A stretch of 64,000 nucleotides of DNA from Caldora sp965222765 (lineage in GTDB: Bacteria; Cyanobacteriota; Cyanobacteriia; Cyanobacteriales; Coleofasciculaceae). Positions within the stretch are counted from its first letter, which is position 1; each line of letters begins with the position of its first letter. A model generated the notes under the pieces. It worked only from the letters and a program-made list of their open reading frames with translations. It did not search any database and had not been told where the DNA came from. The stretch is taken from the NCBI GenBank assembly GCA_965222765.1, contig CBDCVG010000093.1, positions 186,001 to 250,000 on the forward strand, written 5' to 3'. Positions 1 through 8,993 of this stretch are shown here, in pieces. Both the position numbers and the translations under genes were made by a program.

Positions 1-10
1 GTTGAAATTT

Positions 11-214
11 ATGAAAGCTGAAGAACTAGATCAGAAGTTCGATCAAAATGTTGCAATTCTTGAACACTTCGATTTGAGTACTGCAAGGCGTCCAGGGTTA
101 GAGATTAAGCGTGTTAATGTTGATTTTCCTATATCAATGGTTGATGCTTTAAGCTTAGACGCATTCACCTTGCATGTTTCGGACAGGCAAGATGCCTGTT
201 CCACAAGAAGCTGA
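11..214 (+). pseudogene. CopG/ribbon-helix-helix antitoxin, 3'-truncated
   Basis: The first ~50 residues look like the cyanobacterial CopG/BrnA-type antitoxin family: an acidic opening (MKAEELDQKFDQ), an ARRPGLE linker and a strand-helix reading KRVNVDFPISMVDAL, the first half of a ribbon-helix-helix DNA-binding fold. The second helix, needed for DNA binding, is missing; the frame runs into a short palindrome (181-204) and stops within ten residues. No toxin gene follows. The product is probably inactive. The ATG at 11 is preferred over the TTG at 2 because it matches the usual family start. The gene could begin outside the window. Confidence 0.6.
181..204. repeat. Short interspersed palindrome inside the antitoxin gene
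   Basis: The core ACAGGCA-AGA-TGCCTGT is a perfect 7-bp inverted repeat with a 3-bp loop. Related palindromes with the core AACTGGCA-TCT-TGCCAGTT occur at 26919-26937 and 46315-46333. The copy here supplies the final codons and stop region of the truncated antitoxin, so it looks like an insertion or a rearrangement junction. Confidence 0.6.
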
Positions 215-269
215 TGATTGAATTTGGTGCAAATTAGATGCGTTTTAGCTTAGACAAAGAAGCTCAACC

Positions 270-393
270 GAAAGCGGTGATAAGCCCATTCCTTTAGGGA
301 TGGGAGGGATATCCACCCGCCACTTGGTTGGCAAGTTATTTGTTAGAAAGTTTTTTTTACAAACAACCAACAACTAACAACAAATAACACGAA
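270..393. repeat. Dispersed ~124-bp element, copy A (IS200/605-end-like)
   Basis: This stretch is nearly identical to 41247-41368: a hairpin block with the core CCCATTCCTTTAGGGATGGG, a TTGGTTGGCAAGTTATTTGTTA segment split by a few changes, then an AACAACCAACAACTAACAAC-type A/C-rich tract ending in AACACGAA. In the other copy the outer stem is a perfect 10-bp pairing; in this one it is mismatched. It sits 20 bp upstream of the adhesin start and so forms its leader. It resembles palindromic ends left by IS200/IS605 elements, but no transposase is present. Confidence 0.65.
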
Positions 394-413
394 GTGTTTT
401 GGGGGAAGTCAAG

Positions 414-3400
414 ATGAGCAACTCTTTCACTCAATTACAGAGATATGGGAAATTTGGAGTAGTTACTTCTCTAGTATTAGGGGTCGCGATCGCTTTTTCT
501 AACAACTGTGCTCTGGCAGAAATTACTCCTGATAATACCTTGAGCGGGGAAAATTCGGTTGTCACACCCAATATCCTGATTAACGGCTTGCCTGCTGACA
601 GGATTGATGGGGGAGCAATCAGGGGTGCTCATCTTTTCCATAGTTTTGCACAATTCAATGTGCAGAATGGACAAAGGGTTTATTTTGCTAACCCAGTAGG
701 GATTGAAAACATTCTCAGTCGAGTTACTGGTACTGACCTTTCGGATATTCTGGGTACATTGGGTGTAGATGGTGGAGCCAATCTATTTTTGCTTAATCCC
801 AATGGGATTATGTTTGGTCCGAATGCTGAGTTGGATATCAGGGGTTCTTTCCTGGGGAGTACAGCAGATAGCTTGGTGTTTGGCAATAGCTCCGAATTTA
901 GTGCAACCAATCCCAATGCACCACCCTTACTAACAATTAATGTGCCTATTGGTTTACAGTATGGGTCAAATCATCCAGGAGCAACCATTGCTAATCGGGG
1001 AAGTTTAGTAGTAGGAGAAGATTTAACGCTAGCAGCTGGTAATCTGGATTTGCAAGGTCAACTGCTAGCTGAGAGAGATTTAACCCTCCAAGCACAAGAT
1101 ACAGTCAGGATTCGGGATAGTGCAGTAGAGCCTTTTATTGCAGCTGCTAGGGGTAAGTTGCTGGTTCAAGGGAATCAGGAAGTAGATATTTTTGTTTTGA
1201 ATCATCCCGATAGTGGCTTTTTCTCTGCTGGAGATCTGGTGTTACGTTCAGCTAACGCTGTGGGAGGAGATGCTCACTATTGGACTGGTGGTAGTTTTCG
1301 CATTGAGCAATTAGATGGAAGTATCGGGGATTTATTTAGTCCTTATGACCCAATTGTTCGTGCCAGTGGGGATGTCAGCTTTAACAGTTATGTGGGAACT
1401 TCTCTGCACATTTTAGCAGGGGGTAGCGTAACTATTCCTGGCTTTGTCATTATTACCAACTTTGAAACGGGTACACCAGACATAGACTATCTTGAAGAGG
1501 AGATTACTCTATCGAATGGGGATCGTGTGCGAATTAATGGCATGATGGAACCTACCCTTGATATTCGTGCTGGAGTAGACCAAGGTGTAGTTATTGCCTC
1601 TCCTCCAGTCACAGGCCAAGATTTCTTGGTTGATTTCTTCAATTTAGACCCATTTGATCAACCTGACACTACAAATAATCCAACAAGTGCAGATATCACA
1701 ATTGGCACAATTGCTTTCAGTCAGGGAACGGACGTTCCTGATAACTTGTTGGCAGGAAAAGCCCTATTAACCAATCAGTACCAGCCTAACCTTTCATTGA
1801 CTGGAGATATCGAAATTTCAGCCACACTAAATTTGTTGCCGAATGTAGCAATTCAGACAGGTGAGATGGCAGGAGGTGGTACTGTAGCGATCGATTCTCG
1901 CGGTAGTATTACCCTTGATGGTATTGTTAATACTTCGGCAATTCCTGGTGGTAACACTTTTAATGGTAACGGTGGTGATGTAACTCTTCTAGCTGAGGAT
2001 GATATAACTTTTCTTCCTGGAAGCAGCATCATTTCTGCAGGCTTATTAGGTGGTCAAATTACCCTCAATAGCGGTAGCAGTCTTCTGATCAATGACAGTG
2101 CTATTTCCTCGATAACAGCTGGAGTAGAGGAAGGGGGAAATCTCACTGTCAATGCTGCTGATTCACTAGAGATACTGAATAATACTGGTTTAGCTTCTAC
2201 AAATTTATTAGGACTATTTAATATTATTGGTTTAGACGGCAGTGATTTAGCAGTACTGATAGAAGAGTTCAGTGCCACTGGTATAGCTTCTACGACTCTT
2301 GGAGCAGGTAAGAGTGGAGATATAACGATTAACACCAACCGGTTGATCATCCGTAACAATCAGTTAGCTTCCGATATTCTCACTGGAGTAAGTACCGCTA
2401 CCTTGCAAGGTAGCAGCGGCAATGGAGGTAATATAGAAGTCAATGCTTCTGATTTGGTAGAAATTATTGGTAATCAACCAGGACCATTTTCTGCTGGTCT
2501 TAGTGACGAAACAGCCAGAATGGTATTGTCGATTACCACTGGTATAACAACGGCCACTAACAGCAGTGGTAATGCCGGAAACTTAGCAATTAATACTGGA
2601 AGGTTAATAATTAGGGATGGAGCTGGAGCTAGTTCTGGCAATGGGATAGCTGGTACTGGCGAAGGAGGAAACCTGAGGGTAAGCGCTACAGAGTCTATAG
2701 AATTAGAAGGTTTGGCAGCTCTGGCAACTGGTAGCTTCGGACCTGGTAATGCTGGTGAGTTGATTGTGGAAGCACCAACAGCTCAAGTGACACTTCGAGA
2801 TGGAGCTGGGATTTCTACTGATACCCTTGGCTTAGGTGATGCTGCAACCTTAACTATTAATGCAGCGGAGCTAACTATTCTCGATGGTTCACGCATAGGC
2901 GCGGCAACTACAGCTCAAGGTTCAGGAGCAACTATCAATATTAATGCAGACTTAGTAGAAGTAGCTGGCACTAATGGTGATGGTACTGTCCCAAGTGGCT
3001 TATTTACTTCTGCCATTCCCGGTGCAACTGGAGCAGCAGGAGACTTAAATATTGATGCCAACAGATTGGTGGTACGGGATGGAGGAAGAGTTTCTGCCAA
3101 TACTGATGGTACTGGTAATGCGGGAGATTTGAAGATTACTACTGAAAGATTAACTGTTCAAAATGGGGGAAGAGTTTCTGCGAGTACTGATGGTACTGGC
3201 GATGCCGGGGATTTGAAGATTACCACCGAAAGATTAACTGTTCAAAATGGGGGAAGAGTTTCTGCGAGTACCTCCGATGCCGGACAAGGGGGTATTTTAG
3301 ATGTACGTGCCTCTGAACTGGTAGAAGTAGTTGGTACTTCTGCCGATGATAGTGTCCCAAGTGGCTTATTTACTTCTGCAACTTCCGGTTCAACTGGAGC

Positions 3401-5453
3401 AGCGGGAAACTTAAATATTGGTACGAGAAGATTATTGGTACGGGATGGAGGAAGAGTTTCTGCTAGTACTGATGGTACTGGTAATGCTGGGGATTTGAAG
3501 ATTACCACCGAAAGATTGACTGTTCAAAATGGGGGAAGAGTTTCCGCTAGTACCTCCGATGCGGGACAAGGGGGGGTTTTAGATGTCAACGCCTCCGAAC
3601 TCGTAGAAGTAATTGGTACTTCTGCTGATGGTCAAATTTCTAGCAGTTTGTTTTTTGATGCTTCTGGTACTGGCGATGCGGGAGATTTGAAGATTACTAC
3701 CGAAAGATTAACTGTTCGAGATGGGGGAAGAGTTTCTGCTAGTACCTCCGATGCAGGCAGAGGAGGAACTTTAGATGTCAACGCCTCCGAAGTGGTAGAA
3801 GTGATTGGTACTTCTGCCGATGGTCAAATTTCTAGCAGTTTGTTTTTTGATGCTTCCGGTACTGGTGATGCAGGGGATTTGAAGATTACCACCGAAAGAT
3901 TAACTGTTCGAGATGGGGGAAGAGTTTCCGCTAGTACCTCCGATGCAGGCAGAGGAGGAACTTTAGATGTCAACGCCTCCGAATCGGTAGAAGTAATTGG
4001 TACTTCTGCTAATGGTCAAATTTCTAGCAGTTTGTTTTTTGATGCTTCTGGTACTGGCGATGCCGGGGATTTGAAGATTACTACCGAAAGATTAACTGTT
4101 CGAGATGGGGGAAGAGTTTCCGCTAGTACCTCCGATGCAGGCAGAGGAGGAACTTTAGATGTCAACGCCTCCGAATCGGTAGAAGTAATTGGTACTTCTG
4201 CTGATGGTAGAACTCCCAGTCGCTTGTTTTTCGATTCTTCTGGTGCTGGTGATGCAGGAGAATTAGCGATCGCAACTAAAAGATTAGTGGTTCAGGATGG
4301 AGGACAAGTTTCTGCTAGTGCTTCTGGAGATGGGAATGCAGGTATTTTAGCTCTCAACGCCTCCGAGTCTGTAGAAGTAATTGGTACTTCTGCTGATGGT
4401 AGAACTCCCAGTCGCTTGTTTTTCGATTCTTCTGGTGCTGGTGATGCAGGAGAATTAGCGATCGCAACTAGAAGATTAGTGGTTCAGGATGGAGGACAAG
4501 TATCGGCAGCAACTTCGGCAACAGGAAGGGGTGGAATTTTGGAAGTTAACGCCTCTGAATCTATAGAAGTAAGCGGTAGCTCTGGTTCTTTTGCCAGTGG
4601 CTTGTTCTTCGATAGTCGCGGTGCTGGAGATGCCAGGGGTATCAAGATTGATACAGGAAACTTAGTAGTGGAAAATAGAGGACAAATTACAGTTAGTGGA
4701 ACTGGTACAGGCATTTTTGGGGACTTGGAAATAAAGGCAGATTCGATCTTTCTCAATAATCAAGGACGCCTCAGAGCCACAACTGCTGCTTCAGAAGGTG
4801 GCAATATTAGGCTACAAGTAGCAAATTCCATCATCATGCGCCACAATAGTGAGATTTCTGCGGAAGCTTTCGGTACTGCCAAAGGCGGCAATATCACAAT
4901 GGAAGTAGGTGACTTCATCATTGCTTTGCTCCCAGAAAATAGTGACATTGTTGCCAGTGCTTTTGAAGGACAAGGAGGTAATATCTCTGCTAAAGCCACT
5001 GGTATCTTCGGTTTCCGCCAGTTTCAAGGCGTGCGTACTCCTGAAAGTGACTTCACTGCCACTTCTGAGTTAGGCATTGACGGTACCCTAGAAGTCATTA
5101 CAAGGGATAACTTGAGGTTAGAGGGTTTGTCAGATGATTTTTTAAACGATAAAGATCAACCAACCCAAGGTTGTCAAGCTTTTGGGAGTCGTTCTTCTGC
5201 AAAGTTTTACAATCTTGGCAGAGGCGGATTACCCACCAATCCTTATGAACCTCTCGGTAGTAATGACATTTTAGAAGACGTGCAACCCCCAACTCAGGGG
5301 AGTGAAAATTCAGCTGAGGCTGATACTTCATTTACTACCCCTCCTGAGACAATTGTGGAGGCTCAAGGATGGATGATTACGGATAAAGGAGAGGTAATAC
5401 TTGTTGCTCAGATGCCAGTTCCTCTATCTCAAAATTTTTGTCAACTGCGCTAG
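414..5453 (+). CDS. Two-partner-secretion (TpsA) filamentous haemagglutinin-like adhesin
   Basis: A large exported beta-helix protein of about 1679 residues. An N-terminal signal sequence ends near CALAEI. It is followed by the haemagglutination activity (TPS secretion) domain over roughly residues 40-160, with the hallmark NPNGIMFGPNAELDIRGSF. The body is a long series of beta-helix repeats ending in DGGRVSAST-type turns. The C-terminus carries the GWMITDKGEVILVAQ tail common in cyanobacterial TpsA proteins. The ATG at 414 is chosen over the TTG at 399 because GGGGGAAG lies 6 bp upstream. The protein should cross the outer membrane through a TpsB/BamA-like porin, which is not encoded in this window. 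Five exact 192-bp DNA repeats suggest length variation by recombination. Confidence 0.9.
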   Translation: MSNSFTQLQRYGKFGVVTSLVLGVAIAFSNNCALAEITPDNTLSGENSVVTPNILINGLPADRIDGGAIRGAHLFHSFAQFNVQNGQRVYFANPVGIENILSRVTGTDLSDILGTLGVDGGANLFLLNPNGIMFGPNAELDIRGSFLGSTADSLVFGNSSEFSATNPNAPPLLTINVPIGLQYGSNHPGATIANRGSLVVGEDLTLAAGNLDLQGQLLAERDLTLQAQDTVRIRDSAVEPFIAAARGKLLVQGNQEVDIFVLNHPDSGFFSAGDLVLRSANAVGGDAHYWTGGSFRIEQLDGSIGDLFSPYDPIVRASGDVSFNSYVGTSLHILAGGSVTIPGFVIITNFETGTPDIDYLEEEITLSNGDRVRINGMMEPTLDIRAGVDQGVVIASPPVTGQDFLVDFFNLDPFDQPDTTNNPTSADITIGTIAFSQGTDVPDNLLAGKALLTNQYQPNLSLTGDIEISATLNLLPNVAIQTGEMAGGGTVAIDSRGSITLDGIVNTSAIPGGNTFNGNGGDVTLLAEDDITFLPGSSIISAGLLGGQITLNSGSSLLINDSAISSITAGVEEGGNLTVNAADSLEILNNTGLASTNLLGLFNIIGLDGSDLAVLIEEFSATGIASTTLGAGKSGDITINTNRLIIRNNQLASDILTGVSTATLQGSSGNGGNIEVNASDLVEIIGNQPGPFSAGLSDETARMVLSITTGITTATNSSGNAGNLAINTGRLIIRDGAGASSGNGIAGTGEGGNLRVSATESIELEGLAALATGSFGPGNAGELIVEAPTAQVTLRDGAGISTDTLGLGDAATLTINAAELTILDGSRIGAATTAQGSGATININADLVEVAGTNGDGTVPSGLFTSAIPGATGAAGDLNIDANRLVVRDGGRVSANTDGTGNAGDLKITTERLTVQNGGRVSASTDGTGDAGDLKITTERLTVQNGGRVSASTSDAGQGGILDVRASELVEVVGTSADDSVPSGLFTSATSGSTGAAGNLNIGTRRLLVRDGGRVSASTDGTGNAGDLKITTERLTVQNGGRVSASTSDAGQGGVLDVNASELVEVIGTSADGQISSSLFFDASGTGDAGDLKITTERLTVRDGGRVSASTSDAGRGGTLDVNASEVVEVIGTSADGQISSSLFFDASGTGDAGDLKITTERLTVRDGGRVSASTSDAGRGGTLDVNASESVEVIGTSANGQISSSLFFDASGTGDAGDLKITTERLTVRDGGRVSASTSDAGRGGTLDVNASESVEVIGTSADGRTPSRLFFDSSGAGDAGELAIATKRLVVQDGGQVSASASGDGNAGILALNASESVEVIGTSADGRTPSRLFFDSSGAGDAGELAIATRRLVVQDGGQVSAATSATGRGGILEVNASESIEVSGSSGSFASGLFFDSRGAGDARGIKIDTGNLVVENRGQITVSGTGTGIFGDLEIKADSIFLNNQGRLRATTAASEGGNIRLQVANSIIMRHNSEISAEAFGTAKGGNITMEVGDFIIALLPENSDIVASAFEGQGGNISAKATGIFGFRQFQGVRTPESDFTATSELGIDGTLEVITRDNLRLEGLSDDFLNDKDQPTQGCQAFGSRSSAKFYNLGRGGLPTNPYEPLGSNDILEDVQPPTQGSENSAEADTSFTTPPETIVEAQGWMITDKGEVILVAQMPVPLSQNFCQLR
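3615..4574 (+). repeat. Five tandem 192-bp (64-residue) repeats in the adhesin gene
   Basis: The sequence GGTACTTCTGC recurs at 3615, 3807, 3999, 4191 and 4383, an exact 192-bp period. Units 1-3 share DGQISSSLFFDASGTGDAGD and units 4-5 share DGRTPSRLFFDSSGAGDAGE, so unit duplication occurred in two steps. Shorter related units (LKITTERLTVQNGGRVSAST) occur upstream from about 3060. Confidence 0.9.
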
Positions 5454-5457
5454 AGCA

Positions 5458-6333
5458 ATGATCACAAACAACCAAACTGTGGTTTATTTTTTAACTGTCA
5501 ATTACTATTCAACCGACTTAATTGCTAGATTAATCAGTTCAATTCCTACTAATCCCCACATTCCTCATCAAATTGTTGTTGTTAATAACTCCACCGAGGA
5601 TCAAACGCTGCAACAACTGCAAGCCTCCTACCTGCAAATCTTAGAAGCAAAAACCAATCTCGGCTTCGGTAGAGCCTGCAACCTGGGACTAAACTGGATT
5701 TATCAGCAAAATCCTCAGGCTATAGTTTGGATTATCAATCCCGACGCTTATCTACCAAAAAATACCTTAGAAAAAGTCCCTACTTTTTTTGCCACCTATC
5801 CAAAACTTTCTCTTCTTGGCACCCTAATCTATACAACAGCTGGTGATATTTGGTTTGCTGGGGGTCAATTTATCCCTCAACAGGGTGCAATTATCTCCAC
5901 TGATTTGCTCTCATCCCATCTCAAAAAAGCATATGTCCCTTGTGACTGGGTGAGTGCCTGTAGTCTACTCATCAATCTAGACAACTTTTCTACTTGTCCC
6001 CAGTTTGACCCAGCTTACTTTCTTTACTATGAAGACTTTGATTTCTGTCAGCGCTATGCTAATCAGGGTCATGAGATTGCGATTACTAATCAACTAACAG
6101 TAATTCACGAACCTTCTAGCATTACCAACCGCAATCTTACGAGAAAATTTCAACACAGCACCTATAGTTACTTACTAACTCTAGAAAAATATACCAACAA
6201 AACAACTTTCCTCCTGCGATTTTTCCGACTGATTCTCCATAGCCTCATCCTACTGCTACCCAAACCCCAAACAGCTCTTGGTAAACTAACTGGCGTATCC
6301 CAATATCTCCAGCGAGTCATTCAAAATTGTTGA
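5458..6333 (+). CDS. Glycosyltransferase family 2 (rhamnosyltransferase-like)
   Basis: This 291-residue GT-A fold enzyme would transfer a nucleotide-activated sugar to a cell-surface polysaccharide. Visible motifs are VVVNNSTED (residues ~40-48), NLGFGRACNLGL (~67-78), the metal-binding INPDA motif (~93-97, in the DXD position) and YYEDFDFCQRY (~190), which carries the acidic catalytic region. These match the WbbL/dTDP-rhamnosyltransferase branch. The ATG at 5458, 4 bp after the adhesin stop, is preferred over an upstream in-frame ATG at 5401 that lies inside the adhesin gene. The stop overlaps the next glycosyltransferase start by 7 bp, so the two are probably translationally coupled. The acceptor sugar cannot be read from sequence. 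Confidence 0.85.
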   Translation: MITNNQTVVYFLTVNYYSTDLIARLISSIPTNPHIPHQIVVVNNSTEDQTLQQLQASYLQILEAKTNLGFGRACNLGLNWIYQQNPQAIVWIINPDAYLPKNTLEKVPTFFATYPKLSLLGTLIYTTAGDIWFAGGQFIPQQGAIISTDLLSSHLKKAYVPCDWVSACSLLINLDNFSTCPQFDPAYFLYYEDFDFCQRYANQGHEIAITNQLTVIHEPSSITNRNLTRKFQHSTYSYLLTLEKYTNKTTFLLRFFRLILHSLILLLPKPQTALGKLTGVSQYLQRVIQNC

Positions 6334-7441
6334 ACCCGGTACTACTAAATCTGTCCTTTCTCTTTGCCAAGCCTACTGGCATCACTACCTATGCCTTCAA
6401 CCTCTTCCCTCATTTACAGTCTCTCAACCCCACTCTCCTGATTGCGCCTGAAGCTGCTCAACTCTCCCCTGTTGCTTCTGCCTTTAACTGTTATCCAGCC
6501 CCTGCCAACTTAACTCCTGAGCAAGGAACCAAAGGGGACATCTCCGACGCCTGCTGTGGACTCAGCTACAAGTACCGCGAATTTATCACCAACTCCACTC
6601 TCCTCTCCTGTTTTCCCCTCTCCCTGAAGCACCGCTATTTACTAATTGTCGCTATGTAGTCACTGTTCACGACTTGATCCCCTTACGTTTTCCGAAGCGT
6701 CGCTCACCTCTAACTACCTACTTCCGCTATTACATTCCCCAGGTTCTCTCCCAAGCTCAACATATAATCTGCGATTCAACTGCCACTGCTCAAGACATTA
6801 CCCAGTTCTTTGAGATCCCTGCAACCAAAATTACCCCCGTACTCCTTGCCTACAACACCGAGCATTTTCGGGTTCTTGAGCTACCTAATAGGGAGACAGA
6901 AAAAAATTGTCCCTACTTCCTTTATATTGGTCGTCATGACCCCTACAAAAATCTGCACCGATTGATTGAGGCTTTTGCTGCTCTCCCCAACTGCCGAGAC
7001 TATGAACTGTGGATTACAGGACCAACTGATAAACGCTACACTCCCCTATTGGCAGCACAAACAGAGCAACTAAATATAACTACTCAGGTAAAATTCCTCA
7101 ACTACGTTCCCTATGAGGAACTACCAATAATTATCAACCAAGCGATCGCTTTAGTTTTCCCTAGTCTCTGGGAAGGCTTCGGACTTCCTGTGTTAGAAGC
7201 AATGGCTTGTGGTACTCCTGTAATTACCTCTAACCTTTCTTCCTTACCCGAAGCTGCTGGTGATGCAGCTCTGTTGATTAACCCCTACAAAACTGGTGAA
7301 ATCACCGAAGCCATGCAAGCAGTAGCCACAGATGCAAAATTGCGATCGCATCTTAGCACTCTTGGTTTAGCTAGAGCTAATCAATTCAGTTGGGCAAAAA
7401 CCGGACAAGCTACGGTAGAGGTTCTCAAGAAATATCTTTAG
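6327..7441 (+). pseudogene. Glycosyltransferase family 4 (GT-B), broken by a frameshift near 6534
   Basis: Two frames together make one GT-B glycosyltransferase. The first (from TTG 6327) gives KPTGITTYAFNLFPHL up to NLTPEQGTKG. After the run AAAGGGG at about 6531-6537 the coding frame changes and continues as HLRRLLWTQLQVPRIYHQL, LLFSPLPEAPLFTN, CRYVVTVHDLIPLRFPKR and on to the C-terminus. The C-terminal half holds the donor-binding signature: FLYIGRHDPYKNLHRLIEAF, and FPSLWEGFGLPVLEAMACGTPVI with the EX7E acidic pair. One missing base (or two extra) explains the break. It could be a real inactivating mutation, a sequencing error, or slippage on the short A/G run. It forms an operon with the preceding glycosyltransferase. 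Confidence 0.8.
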
Positions 7442-7459
7442 GTAGGTAAGTCCAGATTG

Positions 7460-7485
7460 TAGAGACGTTGCATGCAACGTCTCTA
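7460..7485. repeat. 26-bp perfect palindrome, interspersed repeat
   Basis: TAGAGACGTTGCA followed by its exact reverse complement TGCAACGTCTCTA. It lies between the convergent glycosyltransferase and defence-cassette genes and could act as a bidirectional stem-loop. It has no flanking T tract, so a terminator role is only inferred. Confidence 0.7.
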
Positions 7486-7488
7486 GGA

Positions 7489-7847
7489 CTATTGAATTTT
7501 AGGACCAATGTACCCGATGATAAGCTTTCCTGGTCCTAATTCTGCGGAAAAATGAAGCCGCCAAGCTTGCGGTGTCATGCGGACATGTAAACTGAAGATT
7601 CGCTCATTGCCATCGGGACACCTAAAGGTTAGTTTCTGTTTGAGGTGATTGAGCCTTGACTCACTCTCTGGAGTCGCCTTGCAAGGAAGACTTTCTAAAC
7701 TGAAAGATCCGGTTGTCCAAGTATTACACCTAGTTCAGCTGCTGTTCGCGCTGTGGCAATGAGGTTTGACATCCACTGTTGTGCTGTTTGAACGTTATCG
7801 GCAGGAGTTCGTAAAGACAGCTCATTCAATACCATCTCCAAATTCAT
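7489..7847 (-). pseudogene. Third gene of the DUF262/ATPase cassette, frameshifted and internally deleted
   Basis: Read from an ATG at 7847, 3 bp after the ATPase stop, the frame gives MNLEMVLNELSLRTPADNV, then AQQWMSNLIATARTAAELGV, and stops at 7695. A different frame then gives SLESLPCKATPESESRLNHL and IFSLHVRMTPQAWRLHFSAE, ending GKLIIGYIGPKIQ at 7489. Both halves look coding and resemble the ends of a protein often found as the third gene beside DUF262 and DUF3696-type ATPase genes: an N-terminal NELSL motif and a C-terminal TP..WR..F/IGYIG motif. The middle is missing. The cassette is therefore probably no longer complete. The family link is from memory. Confidence 0.6.
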
Positions 7848-7850
7848 AGC

Positions 7851-8993
7851 CTACATGTCCCTCGGTTTTAGTAATGTGATTAAACTTTTATCCCACTCAT
7901 CAAAGAAACCATCTGGCCATTGATCAATTCTCCCATTGTGATCGATGCGTGGTGATACTACCTCAGTAACAGCTTGCCCTAATTCCTCTCGTCGCTGGAA
8001 GTAGTGCAGTTGGACATCTTTCGGATCAAGTTTGCCACCATGAACTGCAAGACGAATCCCATTTAAAACATGGTCACTATGAGTTTCGATAACAACTTGA
8101 ATACCACAACTAGCAGCAAGCGCTAGCAGCTCACCCATTTTAGCTTGACCTTGGGGATGAAGGTGAGCTTCTGGGTTCTCTAATAGAATAAGTGTACCTG
8201 GTTCTGATGCTAATACTGCCACAATAATGGGTAAAGTGTAGGTAATTCCAAATCCAACATTGGTGGCACGGTAAGGGTTGCTATCTCCATAAGAGTATTG
8301 AAAACTCATCAGATCCACATCAGGTTTTGGGTCAATTTTGAGACGAGTACCTGGGCTCACTTCTCCCATCCATGCCTCTACTTGGTCTATCAAATCTAAT
8401 GATTTTGCTTCCTGTTGACCTTGTTGACCTTTTGATTTTACTTCCGGATGGCTAAGCTTACTGTTCGGAATAACTTTTCGCTCATTAATGGAAAGGAAAT
8501 GTGCAGTATACTCACCTCTAGTTCCAAGTTGTCCAAGTTGTCGCACTTGGAAATCTGACATCTCGAAAAATGGTCTCGGACCAATCCGTTCTGCTTGAAG
8601 ATAGTGAAATTTATTACTGAAAAGACTGGATTGATATACTTCTGGGATAACTGGTGATGAGGCAAGATTCAATACATCTACCTCTCGGTCGTAATTAAAA
8701 CGCCATATGCCGTTTATGCTATTCTCCCAAACAATGTCAAACCCAATGAAGTCTTCTTTTGCTCTCTCAGAAAGTGCATCTTGAGCTGTACCAATACAAA
8801 CTAAGTCACCATTAAGTGCCAAGCCTGTATTTGGCAATAAGCTCTGTTGGTAGGATTGACGTAGTAGAAGTAAAGATTGTAGTAGTGAAGATTTTCCAGT
8901 GCTGTTAAGACCAGAAAGTAGAGTTAGCGGTTTGAACTCAAAGAACTGACTTTCAAAAGGCTTGAAGTTTTTCAAGCACATTGAATGAATCAT
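7851..8993 (-). CDS. AAA ATPase, DUF3696-type (OLD/RecF-like fold)
   Basis: A 380-residue ABC/SMC-class ATPase. Walker A is GLNSTGKSS (residues 28-36). Walker B with the following loop is LILLENPEAHLHPQGQAKMG, followed by the His switch in VVIETHSDHVLNGIR. The C-terminal tail RIDQWPDGFFDEWDKSLITLL is the DUF3696 signature. The start overlaps the end of the DUF262 gene by 4 bp (ATGA), so the two are translationally coupled. Such ATPases pair with nuclease-like partners in predicted defence cassettes and may gate the partner's activity. No nuclease motif is visible in this subunit itself. Confidence 0.85.
   Translation of the reverse strand: MIHSMCLKNFKPFESQFFEFKPLTLLSGLNSTGKSSLLQSLLLLRQSYQQSLLPNTGLALNGDLVCIGTAQDALSERAKEDFIGFDIVWENSINGIWRFNYDREVDVLNLASSPVIPEVYQSSLFSNKFHYLQAERIGPRPFFEMSDFQVRQLGQLGTRGEYTAHFLSINERKVIPNSKLSHPEVKSKGQQGQQEAKSLDLIDQVEAWMGEVSPGTRLKIDPKPDVDLMSFQYSYGDSNPYRATNVGFGITYTLPIIVAVLASEPGTLILLENPEAHLHPQGQAKMGELLALAASCGIQVVIETHSDHVLNGIRLAVHGGKLDPKDVQLHYFQRREELGQAVTEVVSPRIDHNGRIDQWPDGFFDEWDKSLITLLKPRDM

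Noticed and set aside
7460..7485. Rho-independent terminator
   Set aside because: A perfect palindrome, but no T tract on either strand; listed as an interspersed repeat instead.
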